From CAYJXJ01 sp964374095 (GTDB taxonomy: Bacteria > Elusimicrobiota > Elusimicrobia > UBA1565 > UBA9628), in assembly GCA_964374095.1 (NCBI GenBank), contig CAYJXJ010000096.1, positions 1 through 17,295 on the forward strand: DNA of 17,295 nucleotides, in the 5' to 3' direction. The translations under genes and the position numbers were made by a program. The notes under the pieces are model-generated. The model saw only the letters and a program-made list of their open reading frames with translations, did not search any database and was not told the DNA's origin. Positions within the stretch are counted from its first letter, which is position 1. The number at the start of each line of letters is the position of its first letter. Shown piece after piece: positions 6,815 through 15,052 of this stretch.

Positions 6815-6836
6815 TTACCTCCACCGGTGGAGGTAA
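6815..6836. promoter_or_regulatory. Perfect 22-bp palindrome between the giant gene and the ligase-like gene
   Basis: The half-site TTACCTCCACC is followed directly by its reverse complement. It lies 35 bp past the giant-gene stop and about 75 bp upstream of the TATAAT of the next minus-strand gene. A T-tract is absent on both strands, so an operator is as likely as a terminator. Confidence 0.6.
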
Positions 6837-6870
6837 AATAGCATCCACACGATGCGCGCCGTGAAGACCG

Positions 6871-9800
6871 CTAGCGGTACGAGCCGGCGTTCAAACCGCG
6901 GTACTTGGGGTGGAAGGACGGCGGGTCCTCGAGTATGGAGGAGGAGCGCAGTTGGTCCCGCTCCACCTCGCTCTGCTGGCGCTCAAGGGTCTTGGAGACG
7001 GCCTCTTCGTAGCGCTTGGCGAGGCCGGGTTGGGCCGAGGCGGCGTCGTTGACGAAGTCGTGGACCAGGGCCCAATCCACGGGCCGGCCCCGGCGCTTGG
7101 CGAACTCAATGAGCGCCGGGTCCTTGCGGACCTCGGCGAAGAAGGGATCCTTGTCGAACATCTCCCGGAAGAGCGGCTCCTTGGCCACGGCTTTGACGTC
7201 CATGACCAGGCCGAAGCCCCGCGGCGCCCCGGAAAGAACCCGGCCCACGTCGATGCGGCCCTGCGCCTGCAGGAGGTGCACCACGGACATCTCGTGGGGG
7301 TCGAGTATCAGCATCTCGTAGTTGGTGTAGCCCTTAAACACCGCGGGATCGGGGTTGTCCCGCAGGCCCTTGAAGTTGAGGTCCAGGCCCCGGCCGCCCA
7401 CGCGGGTGTCCAAGATGAGAACCTTCACCTTGCCGCCGTTCAAGCCCGCCAAGTTCATCTGATCGACCACCTTGGACTGCGGGCGGTTGACGCGCAGCCA
7501 CTCCGCGTCCGAGAAGACCATGGCGATCTCCTCGGGCTGGAGGAGGCCCGAGCGGATGAGATAGTTCCTGACCAGCTTGAGGCTGGGCGTATCCGCCACG
7601 CTGATCACGGTCAAAGACGAGGCGCCTTGGCCTTTCTTGAGAGTCTCGGCGTAGCCGCGGGCTTCCCCGGCCGGGATCTCGGAGATGCGCACGACCACCC
7701 CGTCCTTCTTGCCGTGCCCGGCCGCGTCGAGCCAGGCCTTGAAGGGTTTCGGAACGTCCGGGTGCGAGGGGTTGACGACGACCAGATCCGAAGAGAGCCC
7801 GGCCGCCTTCAGCAGGGTTTCCTTCACGCTGGCGATCTTGCCGGAGGGGCCGTCCCGGAGGTCCAACCGGACCCCCTCGGGAGCTTTGGAGCCCGTGCCG
7901 CCGATGCGCGCCTTGTTGGTCTCGAAGTGCTGGCGCAGGTTCTTGCCGAGGGTGCCGGAGAGCAGGATGAAGCGGGAGTTGGGCTCGGTGGTGATGTCCT
8001 TGATGTTGGAGACGGTCTTGTGGCGGTACGGGAGGGTGAGGTCGGTCCCGTATTCGAGCTCCCAGAAGCGCCGGGTCGGGGTGTCCATGCTCTCGAACCA
8101 CTGGCCGTTGTGGACCACGTTGACCTTGCCCGAAAGGTTGTCCATGCGGATGTTGCCGGCCGGGTCGAAGTAGCCCCGGGCCATGTTGATGAGCTCATTG
8201 CGCACCCAGGAACTGCCCTTGCCGGTGGGTCCGCGGGGCCACAGCGTCGAAGGCGCGATTGTCCAAAACAAGTCGAACTTCTGGCTGTAGGGCATGGCGG
8301 GATCCGACATCACGGCCTTGAGGAGCTCGACGGCGTGTATTCGAGTCAGGCCGAGCTCCGAAACGTGCATGGGCCGCCCGGTCAAGAGATTCTTGGCGGC
8401 GCTCGCGCCCAGGCGCAGGAGGCCCTGTCCGTCGATCTTGCGGCCGAGCACGTCGGCCGCGGCCTGGGCCCGGACCGGGTCCTCGGAGAGGCGCTCCGAG
8501 CTGTAGGCCACCGAATGCATCTCCTCTTTCATCTTGCGGTAGATCTCATAGATCGGGTTTTCGGTCTTGGCGTAGCCCTCGAGCATTTGCGAACGCAGCT
8601 TGAAGCGCTCGATGGCGCGGCCCTCCCAGCCCGGCGCGCCTTCCTTGATGATAGCGAGGATCTCGAGGGCGTCCCGCTCAAACTGATTCCGGACCTGCGC
8701 CGCGTCCTTGCGGGTGGGAGCGGCCGACCGGCTCGCGAGCTTCATGTCCTTATTCGCCGCCGCCAGCTCGATCTCCAAGGACTTGATCCGCGCCACGACG
8801 GCGTCGCCGGGCCCGCCGGCCTTTTCGGCGGCGGCCAATTCTTCGCGGGCCTTGATGATCTCACGATCCAAAACCTCCAGCCGCCGCTGGGCCGTCTCCC
8901 GGAGTTGGACGNNNNNNNNNNGAGTTGAAGCCAACTCCGGAGACCCAAGCCGGAAGCCCTCCGTGATGGAAATCTCCAGTTTCGCGGCCTCGGCCTGAGC
9001 CCGCAGGGTTTTTAACCGTGACTCGAGGCCCTGGCTGTTGGCACCCCGGGCCTTGGCCTCGGACACTTGCGCTTCCAAAGCCCCGACCTGCTTATTAATG
9101 GACTCAAGCCGGGTTTCAGCCGCTGCTTTCAGCTCCCCGGCTTTCGTCCAGAGGGATTCGACCCGGCTGAGAGGGGATTCCCGCACCAAGCCGAGCAGGT
9201 TCTGCTGCTGATGCAGGGCGTGGGTCAACTCGGCCAGGATCGTCGCCCGGGCCTTGGCGTCAAGCTCGGGCCGGGTCGCCAGAGTGCGGCCGATGCGCTC
9301 GAAAGCCTCGCGCACGACCCGGGCCGCTTCGGCGTCCAGCGGCTCGCGCCCGCCGAGCGCGCGCTTCTGGCCCTCCGCCGCTTCGCGCGCTTCGCGCGCG
9401 AAGTCCTGCCTGGAGCCGAAGGCTCCCTTCTTATCAGCCTTCACCGCGTTGTCAAGCCTCGCCCGCAGGGACTCGGCCGCGCTCTTAATAGACTTTCCCC
9501 GCACCGAACCGGCCAATTCCGCGGTGTCCAGAAGCGACTGCTGCTGGGTTAAAATATCCCGGATCTTGGTCGCCGCGGTCTCGAAAGATCGGGAGGTCTT
9601 GGCGGCATCGAGCTTCTCGGCCGCCGCGCTGAGCTGGGTGTTGAGCTTTGAGAGGCGCGACAGGAGCTTGGCGTCCGCGGCCAAAGGACGGCTCTCGAGG
9701 ACGGCGCTTTGTCGGGTAAGCAATCCCTCAATCTGAGATTTCGCCCGGCCGAACTCCTCCGGAGTTCGAGCCAGGGCGAGCTGATCGGCGGCCCTGAGGA

Positions 9801-12800
9801 GCCGGGCGGAAAGCTGTTTGGCCGCGGCCGCCTCCGCCGAGCCGGCCTCGAGCCCCTGCAGGGCGTTTTGCGCGCGCCGCACGTCGGCCCGCACGGCCTC
9901 CGCGAGCTCGACCGGGGCCTGGCCCAGGCGTCCCTCCATGGTCTTTTGCATGCTCTCGATGAGCTTGTAGACGCTCGCCACCCGGGCCACCTGGGCCGTC
10001 ACCTCGCCGATCGTGAGCAGAGGCTGGAGGGCCGCGCCGTCGCCCTCGTCGCCGAAGATCCAGTGCTTCTTGACGATGTCCTTGCCCACGAGCTTTTTCT
10101 CGGCGATCTTGGCCTTGAATTCCTCATAGGTCATGAACTCGAGCTTGGAGGCGATCTTCTTGTAGGCCTGGAACTCGAGGCGCGCCTGGGCCTCGAGGTT
10201 GGACTGCACGGTCAGGAAGGTGACTTGCATCTTGTGATGGGCGGCGTCGGCCTCGGCCAGGGGGAGCAGGCCCTCGAAGACCATCATGGTCTTGCCGCCC
10301 CCGGTCTTAAGAAGAAGGAAGTCCCGGATCGGCATGCCGCCCCTTCCCTGCGTGGCGACGAGGCCCAGGGCGATCATGAGGCTCTCGAACTGCTCGGGAC
10401 GCCAGGACGGCAGGGCCGAGCCCTTGGAGTCATGCAGCACCCAAGGCGCGGCGTCGAGCTCCCGCAGCCCGCCCATGAGGACGTCGGCCTCGGCGTGGGT
10501 GATCGAGCCCTTCTCCCGGGCGGCCTTGACCTCGCGCATGAACTCGCCGACCATGTTGCGGTAGTCCGGCCGGCCCGGACCCGCGGCCGCGGTGTCCGGA
10601 CCCTGGGCTTCGCGCCATTGCCGCAAACGTCCCTCGAATCCCTCCACCACCGACAGCGCCCCGCGACGGCCGGCATACTGCGTCCTGAGCGCCGAGATGG
10701 TCTCCATGGCCAGCTCGAAGGTGATGCTCACTTTATTAAAGCTGTTGAAGCGGGCCTCGATGGCCTCGATGTACTCATACACGGAGCGCAATACCGCCCT
10801 TTCGGTAACCGAAAGGGCGGAATTGCCCTCGGATCGCGCTTTCAGCTCGCCGACAAGCTGCATGTAGCCTTTGTTGTTGTGCGGGCTTCCCGCCTTGCCC
10901 GCGCCTTCCCTCCACTCCAGCACGGTCCGCACCATGGCGTCGATCTCTTTTTGGAACACCTCGGTTTCGGTCTTCAAGGCCCGAACCGAGGTCATAAGCT
11001 TTTCAGCCGCGGGCTTGACCTTCATCTCGGATTCCAGATAAGGCTTCAAAATGGCGTCGGCGGCCTTGGAGAGAGCCTCCGGCACCGCGGGTCCGTGGCC
11101 GCTCCGGGCCATGTGGATGGCGACCGCGACTTCCTTCTTGATGGTCGGCGTCACGCGGCCGAAGCCCGGAACCTCGGAACCGAGGTTGGCCTTCAAGATG
11201 CTCTCCGCGAGGCCCACGCGGGCCAGCAAGGACTCGCCGAACTTCTCGCGGGCCTCCAAACGCACTTCGTCGTTGAGGTGGAGCTTGCCCACCATGTCGC
11301 CGTCGGGAAGCTGGCTGGTCTTGAAGAACTCCATGGGGTTGACGTCGCCGGCCTTGGCGCCCTTGCCCCCGAGGGCCTCGACCAGTTCGGCGGCCATGCC
11401 CTGGCGCCGTATCTCCTTGGTGACGCGCCAGGTGGCTCCCTCGCTCACCGAGCCCAGCCAGCGCAGGTTGAATATTCTCTGGGAAACCGGGATCTGGGAT
11501 TTGCCGAGGAGCGGGAGCTCCTGGCCTTCCGCGGCGTTGGCGTACTCGGCGCGGCGTCCGGCCGCGTCGAATTCCTGCTGGCCCTGCTTGGCCCGGATGT
11601 GGTCGGCGGCCGCGGCCTCGTACTTGGCCGGAAAGACCGGGATGAGCATCCACACCGCCGAGTCCATCCACCACATCCCTTCTTTCTGTGCCTTCTTGAT
11701 GCGCCACTCGACGTCCGCCTCGCCGGAATTGGCGAGCCAGGACTTCCACTCCATGCCCTTGGCCACGGCCGCGGAGAAAAGGGCGTACTTGGCGACGTTG
11801 TCGGCCATGCCCAGCGCGAAGGCCGAGCCCGCGCCGAAGCGGCCGGCCTGGGAGAGGGTCTGCAGGCTCAGGCGCTCGGAGATCGGCATGCCGACCCCCT
11901 GGGCCAGGCGGCCGAGGCTGCCCACCGCGCCATGGCTGCCCAGCACCTCGGCGGGCCGCGCCAGCCAGCCGCCCTCGAAGGCGGAGGAGGGCAGGCCCAC
12001 GTAGCCCAGGAGGGGGTGGAAGGACTCGTTGGCCCAGACCACGCCGCCCTTGAAGCCCACCCCGGCGGCTTCCCACACGCTGTTGTGGATGGAGCGGTCC
12101 TTGTCGTTGGAGACGATCCAGAAATCGAACTCCGGGACCACCTCGTCGAAGACATGGCCCCCCGCGGTGAAGAGGCTCGAGATGCCGCCGGCGAGCAGGC
12201 TGAAGGAGGCCTGCCGCGCCCCGGCGTTCACCAATCGCACCCCGCTGTAGGCGAAGTAGCCGGCCACCGGGTTGGAAACCGGGATGTTGCGCGGGTCCGG
12301 GCTCAGGGTGTTGAGCCTTGTGGAGGCGTGCAGGGCGGCCTCTTCGATGATCTTCAGGGGCAGGCGCGCCACCGGCAGCCGGGCCAACCCCAGCCCCTCG
12401 TTGAGCGCCCCGGCGAATTTCCCGACCCCGCTCAAGACCCCGCTCATGAGGGGAGCCATCAGGGCGAGGCTGACCGTCCAGGTGATGTAGTTTCCGGCCG
12501 TTTGCACCCACTGGTTGGTGCCCATGACCTGGGTGAAAGCCATGCGGGCGTCCTTCATGGCGGCCGTGACCTTGAGGGCCTCCGTGGCCTTGATCGAGCC
12601 CCCGGCCAAGGAGCTTTCCCCGCGGGTGAAGAAGGCGTCGGGGCTGGCCGCGACCATGGCCTTGCGGGCGCCCCAGTAATCCCCGACGGCCATGAGCTCG
12701 GCCGCTCTCTTATACTGGGGCATCATGCCGTCGATCTTGTCCATGGCCCGGCTATGGCTGCCGTGCACGCCCGACTTCCAGTAGGCCTTCACGGCCCAGC

Positions 12801-14307
12801 CCTTCAAGCTCCAAGCCCCGAGCTGGTCCTTCGACAGGTAGAGGGAGGAGGGGACTTCGGTGAAGAGCGAGTAATCGAGGCTGAGCTCGCCGAGCTCCTT
12901 CTGGGCGGCGTTCAAGGCCGCGCCGACCAGGTCGAGGTTACCGGCGTAGTCGGACTTGAAGAGCACGTCCTGGGTCTGGAGCAGGCGCTTGCGCAGGCCT
13001 TCCACGCGGGCCCGGAGCTTGGCGCGCTCGAGCTGGTAGCGCTGGCGGGTCGCCTCGTCCAGCGGAAGCTCGGCCAGGGCCTTGTCGAGCATCTCGGAGT
13101 CCGGGGACTTGGGGTCCAGGCGGTCGATCTGGTTCTTGACGTGAAACTTCTGGGTCTCGAGGAAGGTGAGGGAGAGGTAGCGCATCACGTACTGCTCGTG
13201 CATCTGCATGGTCTGGATGCGCGCCTCCGAGACGCTCTCCAAACCCTTGAGGCGGCCCATCTCGTACTCGAAGCGCTTCAAGCCCTCCCGCGCCGAAGCC
13301 ATATAGGCCGCGCGGCCCTTCATCTTGGCCTCGACGATGTCGAAAACCGTGTACGCGACGCCGTTGTGGTTGAATTTCTTGTTTTTGGCCCAGCGCTCCA
13401 GATCGGCCTCGAGGCCCTTCTCCCGGAACCACATGTCGTCCTTGTACTGCTTGCCCAGGAGCTCGGCCATGTTGATCATGCGGTCGATGTGGTAGGCGTT
13501 GTCGAGCTCCCCCAACTGATTCAAGAGCCGGTAATAGCTGTACTGGATCATCTCCTCGTTGTAGCGGCCGGTCTCGGGGATGAAGGCCACCTGGGGAGGG
13601 CGCGACTGGTTCATGACCCGCTGGGCCTTTTGGAGCTCGCGGTTGTAGACCGTGGTCTGGTGCTTGTTGAGGCGGAAGGCCAGGCCCTCGCGGTCGTAGA
13701 ACTCCCAACCGGAGCCGTCGGGAATCTCGAACTGGGTGTACTCCTTCTTCGGAGCGTCGGCCGCGGCGGCTCCGGTCATGATCGCCTCGCGCAGGGTGCC
13801 GAAGCGGAAGATGTCCTCGGAGGTGCCGTTGGGGTCGGAAAGCCTGCCGAACTTCTCCTCGAAGCTCGCCAGCACCCGCCGCACGGCCTCGCGCTTTTTC
13901 TCGCTGTTGAGGCCGCCCTCCCGCAGCTTGGCGAGCTGGTCCTGCATGGCCGACACTTCCTCGGCGGGATTGGGGAGGGACTTCAGGTACGCGTACATGA
14001 TCTCGCCCAGGGGCGAGAGCGAGTCCCCATCGACGAGGTAGCTGAAGATCGGGTCCGAATCGTCCGTGAAGACCCCTTGGGTCTTGAGATACGCGAGGAC
14101 GGTCTTGCGGTCGGCCGGGCCGCGCAGGCTCTCCTCCGCCGGCGCCTCAGCGGCAGGCCCCCGCAGGCCCCCTGCGGGAGAGGAGAACGTCCGCCCTACG
14201 GGGACGCCGGCCCCACGGCCGCCGAGCGTCTGAGCCGCGAGCCCGACGGGGAAGCTCTGGAGGACCAGGCAGAAGGCGAGCAGCGCGGCGGTGGCCCTGC
14301 GCATCAT
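6871..14307 (-). CDS. Giant exported/membrane SecA-like SF2 motor protein with long coiled-coil insertion
   Basis: About 2,478 residues; an adjacent GTG (14310) or ATG (14304) could also start it. Residues 1-27 are a signal peptide (MRRATAALLAFCLVLQSF, cleavage after GLAA). Residues 60-600 are charged and helical, of unknown family. Hydrophobic segments lie near 607-633, 698-720, 820-852 and 874-893. A SecA-like motor follows: SWRPEQFESLMIALGL, Walker A TGGGKT (K1340), VTFLTVQSNLEAQARLEF, Walker B GDEGD (D1421-E1422), SGT (2118-2120), DTRVGGRGLDLNFKG and QAQGRIDVGR (Q2350). Walker B to SGT spans about 700 residues, against about 190 in ordinary SecA. The extra length is largely Ala/Glu/Arg/Leu coiled coil (about 1430-1830). 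Only about 130 residues follow motif VI, so the SecA C-terminal scaffold and zinc tail are missing. I infer a membrane-attached protein-handling motor, not the housekeeping SecA. Ten N bases fall in the coiled coil. A palindrome lies 35 bp past the stop. Confidence 0.8.
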   Translation of the reverse strand: MMRRATAALLAFCLVLQSFPVGLAAQTLGGRGAGVPVGRTFSSPAGGLRGPAAEAPAEESLRGPADRKTVLAYLKTQGVFTDDSDPIFSYLVDGDSLSPLGEIMYAYLKSLPNPAEEVSAMQDQLAKLREGGLNSEKKREAVRRVLASFEEKFGRLSDPNGTSEDIFRFGTLREAIMTGAAAADAPKKEYTQFEIPDGSGWEFYDREGLAFRLNKHQTTVYNRELQKAQRVMNQSRPPQVAFIPETGRYNEEMIQYSYYRLLNQLGELDNAYHIDRMINMAELLGKQYKDDMWFREKGLEADLERWAKNKKFNHNGVAYTVFDIVEAKMKGRAAYMASAREGLKRFEYEMGRLKGLESVSEARIQTMQMHEQYVMRYLSLTFLETQKFHVKNQIDRLDPKSPDSEMLDKALAELPLDEATRQRYQLERAKLRARVEGLRKRLLQTQDVLFKSDYAGNLDLVGAALNAAQKELGELSLDYSLFTEVPSSLYLSKDQLGAWSLKGWAVKAYWKSGVHGSHSRAMDKIDGMMPQYKRAAELMAVGDYWGARKAMVAASPDAFFTRGESSLAGGSIKATEALKVTAAMKDARMAFTQVMGTNQWVQTAGNYITWTVSLALMAPLMSGVLSGVGKFAGALNEGLGLARLPVARLPLKIIEEAALHASTRLNTLSPDPRNIPVSNPVAGYFAYSGVRLVNAGARQASFSLLAGGISSLFTAGGHVFDEVVPEFDFWIVSNDKDRSIHNSVWEAAGVGFKGGVVWANESFHPLLGYVGLPSSAFEGGWLARPAEVLGSHGAVGSLGRLAQGVGMPISERLSLQTLSQAGRFGAGSAFALGMADNVAKYALFSAAVAKGMEWKSWLANSGEADVEWRIKKAQKEGMWWMDSAVWMLIPVFPAKYEAAAADHIRAKQGQQEFDAAGRRAEYANAAEGQELPLLGKSQIPVSQRIFNLRWLGSVSEGATWRVTKEIRRQGMAAELVEALGGKGAKAGDVNPMEFFKTSQLPDGDMVGKLHLNDEVRLEAREKFGESLLARVGLAESILKANLGSEVPGFGRVTPTIKKEVAVAIHMARSGHGPAVPEALSKAADAILKPYLESEMKVKPAAEKLMTSVRALKTETEVFQKEIDAMVRTVLEWREGAGKAGSPHNNKGYMQLVGELKARSEGNSALSVTERAVLRSVYEYIEAIEARFNSFNKVSITFELAMETISALRTQYAGRRGALSVVEGFEGRLRQWREAQGPDTAAAGPGRPDYRNMVGEFMREVKAAREKGSITHAEADVLMGGLRELDAAPWVLHDSKGSALPSWRPEQFESLMIALGLVATQGRGGMPIRDFLLLKTGGGKTMMVFEGLLPLAEADAAHHKMQVTFLTVQSNLEAQARLEFQAYKKIASKLEFMTYEEFKAKIAEKKLVGKDIVKKHWIFGDEGDGAALQPLLTIGEVTAQVARVASVYKLIESMQKTMEGRLGQAPVELAEAVRADVRRAQNALQGLEAGSAEAAAAKQLSARLLRAADQLALARTPEEFGRAKSQIEGLLTRQSAVLESRPLAADAKLLSRLSKLNTQLSAAAEKLDAAKTSRSFETAATKIRDILTQQQSLLDTAELAGSVRGKSIKSAAESLRARLDNAVKADKKGAFGSRQDFAREAREAAEGQKRALGGREPLDAEAARVVREAFERIGRTLATRPELDAKARATILAELTHALHQQQNLLGLVRESPLSRVESLWTKAGELKAAAETRLESINKQVGALEAQVSEAKARGANSQGLESRLKTLRAQAEAAKLEISITEGFRLGSPELASTXXXXVQLRETAQRRLEVLDREIIKAREELAAAEKAGGPGDAVVARIKSLEIELAAANKDMKLASRSAAPTRKDAAQVRNQFERDALEILAIIKEGAPGWEGRAIERFKLRSQMLEGYAKTENPIYEIYRKMKEEMHSVAYSSERLSEDPVRAQAAADVLGRKIDGQGLLRLGASAAKNLLTGRPMHVSELGLTRIHAVELLKAVMSDPAMPYSQKFDLFWTIAPSTLWPRGPTGKGSSWVRNELINMARGYFDPAGNIRMDNLSGKVNVVHNGQWFESMDTPTRRFWELEYGTDLTLPYRHKTVSNIKDITTEPNSRFILLSGTLGKNLRQHFETNKARIGGTGSKAPEGVRLDLRDGPSGKIASVKETLLKAAGLSSDLVVVNPSHPDVPKPFKAWLDAAGHGKKDGVVVRISEIPAGEARGYAETLKKGQGASSLTVISVADTPSLKLVRNYLIRSGLLQPEEIAMVFSDAEWLRVNRPQSKVVDQMNLAGLNGGKVKVLILDTRVGGRGLDLNFKGLRDNPDPAVFKGYTNYEMLILDPHEMSVVHLLQAQGRIDVGRVLSGAPRGFGLVMDVKAVAKEPLFREMFDKDPFFAEVRKDPALIEFAKRRGRPVDWALVHDFVNDAASAQPGLAKRYEEAVSKTLERQQSEVERDQLRSSSILEDPPSFHPKYRGLNAGSYR
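8912..8921. other. Assembly gap (10 N) inside the giant gene
   Basis: Ten unknown bases, codons of about 1797-1801. Both flanks stay open in the same frame, so the frame is kept only if the true length is 1 modulo 3. A perfect 10-bp inverted repeat (CCGGAGTTGG at 8899-8908, its complement at 8931-8940) brackets the gap. Confidence 0.98.
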
Positions 14308-14313
14308 CACAAT

Positions 14314-14340
14314 AGTTTAGACGTATTCAGGGGGTCTCAA
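14314..14340 (-). promoter_or_regulatory. Candidate promoter of the giant SecA-like gene
   Basis: Minus strand: TTGAGA (14340-14335), a short 15-nt spacer, TAAACT (14319-14314), then six bases to ATG 14307. The hexamers are imperfect and the spacer is below optimum, so confidence is modest. No SD precedes the start codons. Confidence 0.4.
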
Positions 14341-14366
14341 GAGGGGCTTTGGGCCCACGGCCGTGG

Positions 14367-14407
14367 GGACGGGAGGCCTAGGAACAAGGGGCCGTAAGGC
14401 CCATCGC
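14367..14407 (+). repeat. REP-like element, copy A (upstream of retropepsin gene)
   Basis: 41 bp, 37 of 41 identical to 14901-14941. It has GGAG (14372-14375), then a bulged hairpin: GGCCT (14375-14379) pairs with AGGCC (14397-14401). It lies in the divergent intergenic region between the giant gene and the retropepsin gene. Confidence 0.6.
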
Positions 14408-14434
14408 TCCTGATGGCAGCGGGCGCCGTGCTTG

Positions 14435-14463
14435 TTGACCGATAGGCGCTTCGGGGTTATAAT
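14435..14463 (+). promoter_or_regulatory. Promoter of the retropepsin gene (leaderless type)
   Basis: TTGACC (14435-14440), 17-nt spacer, perfect TATAAT (14458-14463), six bases, ATG 14470. This is the clearest promoter in the window. The start of transcription should fall on the start codon. Confidence 0.8.
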
Positions 14464-14469
14464 GGTGGT

Positions 14470-14871
14470 ATGGGAATGTTCCAAGTCCGAGTGCGGATGA
14501 CCAATCCGAAAGAGCCGGGAAAAGCTTTCGAGGAGGATTTCTGGGTGGATACCGGAGCCCTTTACACCTTTGTCCCCGAGACGCGCCTCGCCGAAATCGG
14601 CGTGGCGCCGATCCGGCACCGGGATCTGGTCTTCGCCGATGGCCGCAGGGAGCGACGTCTCCTGGGCGAGGCCCTCATTACCTTGCAGGAAACCGCGGAA
14701 ACCCTGACGTGTCCGGTTATCTTTGCCCCCAAGGATTCTCTCTACCTACTGGGCGCGACCGCCCTTGAGAATTTCGGCGTTGACGCCGACCCGACGACCA
14801 GGAAACTGAAGCCCATTCTTGGGATCATTGGAGGCTTCTTGGGCTCCAATGACCTGCCCAAGATCGGATAA
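14470..14871 (+). CDS. Retropepsin-like (clan AA) aspartic protease
   Basis: 133 residues, the usual size of the single-domain bacterial clan AA aspartic protease family. The catalytic triplet is D27-T28-G29-A30 in FWVDTGALYTFVP. The C-terminal signature LLGATALENFGVDADP (93-108), ending RKLKP, is typical of the family. As in retroviral protease, one active-site Asp per chain implies a homodimer. The substrate is unknown and there is no signal peptide, so it should be cytoplasmic. ATG 14470 is chosen because TATAAT ends exactly 6 nt before it; Met3 is a weaker alternative. There is no SD. Near-identical REP-like elements lie on both sides in the same orientation, which may mean the roughly 575-bp segment has moved or recombined as a unit. 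Confidence 0.88.
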   Translation: MGMFQVRVRMTNPKEPGKAFEEDFWVDTGALYTFVPETRLAEIGVAPIRHRDLVFADGRRERRLLGEALITLQETAETLTCPVIFAPKDSLYLLGATALENFGVDADPTTRKLKPILGIIGGFLGSNDLPKIG

Positions 14872-14900
14872 GCCGTCCGACAAGGACGACCCGGCCGCGA

Positions 14901-14941
14901 GGACGGGAGGCCTAGGCACGAGGGGCCCTAAGGCCTATCGC
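14901..14941 (+). repeat. REP-like element, copy B (downstream of retropepsin gene)
   Basis: GGAG (14906-14909) overlaps the stem: GGCCT (14909-14913) pairs with AGGCC (14931-14935), A14930 is bulged, and AGG (14914-14916) pairs with CCT (14927-14929). It matches copy A with 4 differences. A 12-bp palindrome, CGTCCGCGGACG (14941-14952), follows directly. Confidence 0.6.
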
Positions 14942-15016
14942 GTCCGCGGACGGAGGTCAAGTTCCTGGGTCTTGACACCGGCTAGAACAGCGGATCTTGT
15001 CGACGAGACCGGAGGG

Positions 15017-15046
15017 TAGCCAGGGGAGCGGAGATTCTACTATACT
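15017..15046 (+). promoter_or_regulatory. Promoter of the cyclic-nucleotide-binding gene (leaderless type)
   Basis: TATACT (15041-15046) is six nt before ATG 15053. A partial -35 (TAGCCA, 15017-15022) sits 18 nt upstream. The purine-rich GGGGAGCGGAG at 15023 lies too far from the ATG to act as an SD. Confidence 0.5.
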
Positions 15047-15052
15047 CGGCGT

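Noticed and set aside
6910..8928. Long plus-strand open frame opposite the 3' half of the giant gene
   Set aside because: Antisense shadow; it lacks an SD, a promoter and any recognisable domain, and is interrupted by the N gap.
9709..14397. A 4.7-kb open frame on the plus strand, opposite the giant gene
   Set aside because: It is a shadow caused by high GC at third positions. Its product is rich in His, Gly, Leu and Arg without motifs, while the minus frame has a signal peptide, helicase motifs and a plausible composition.
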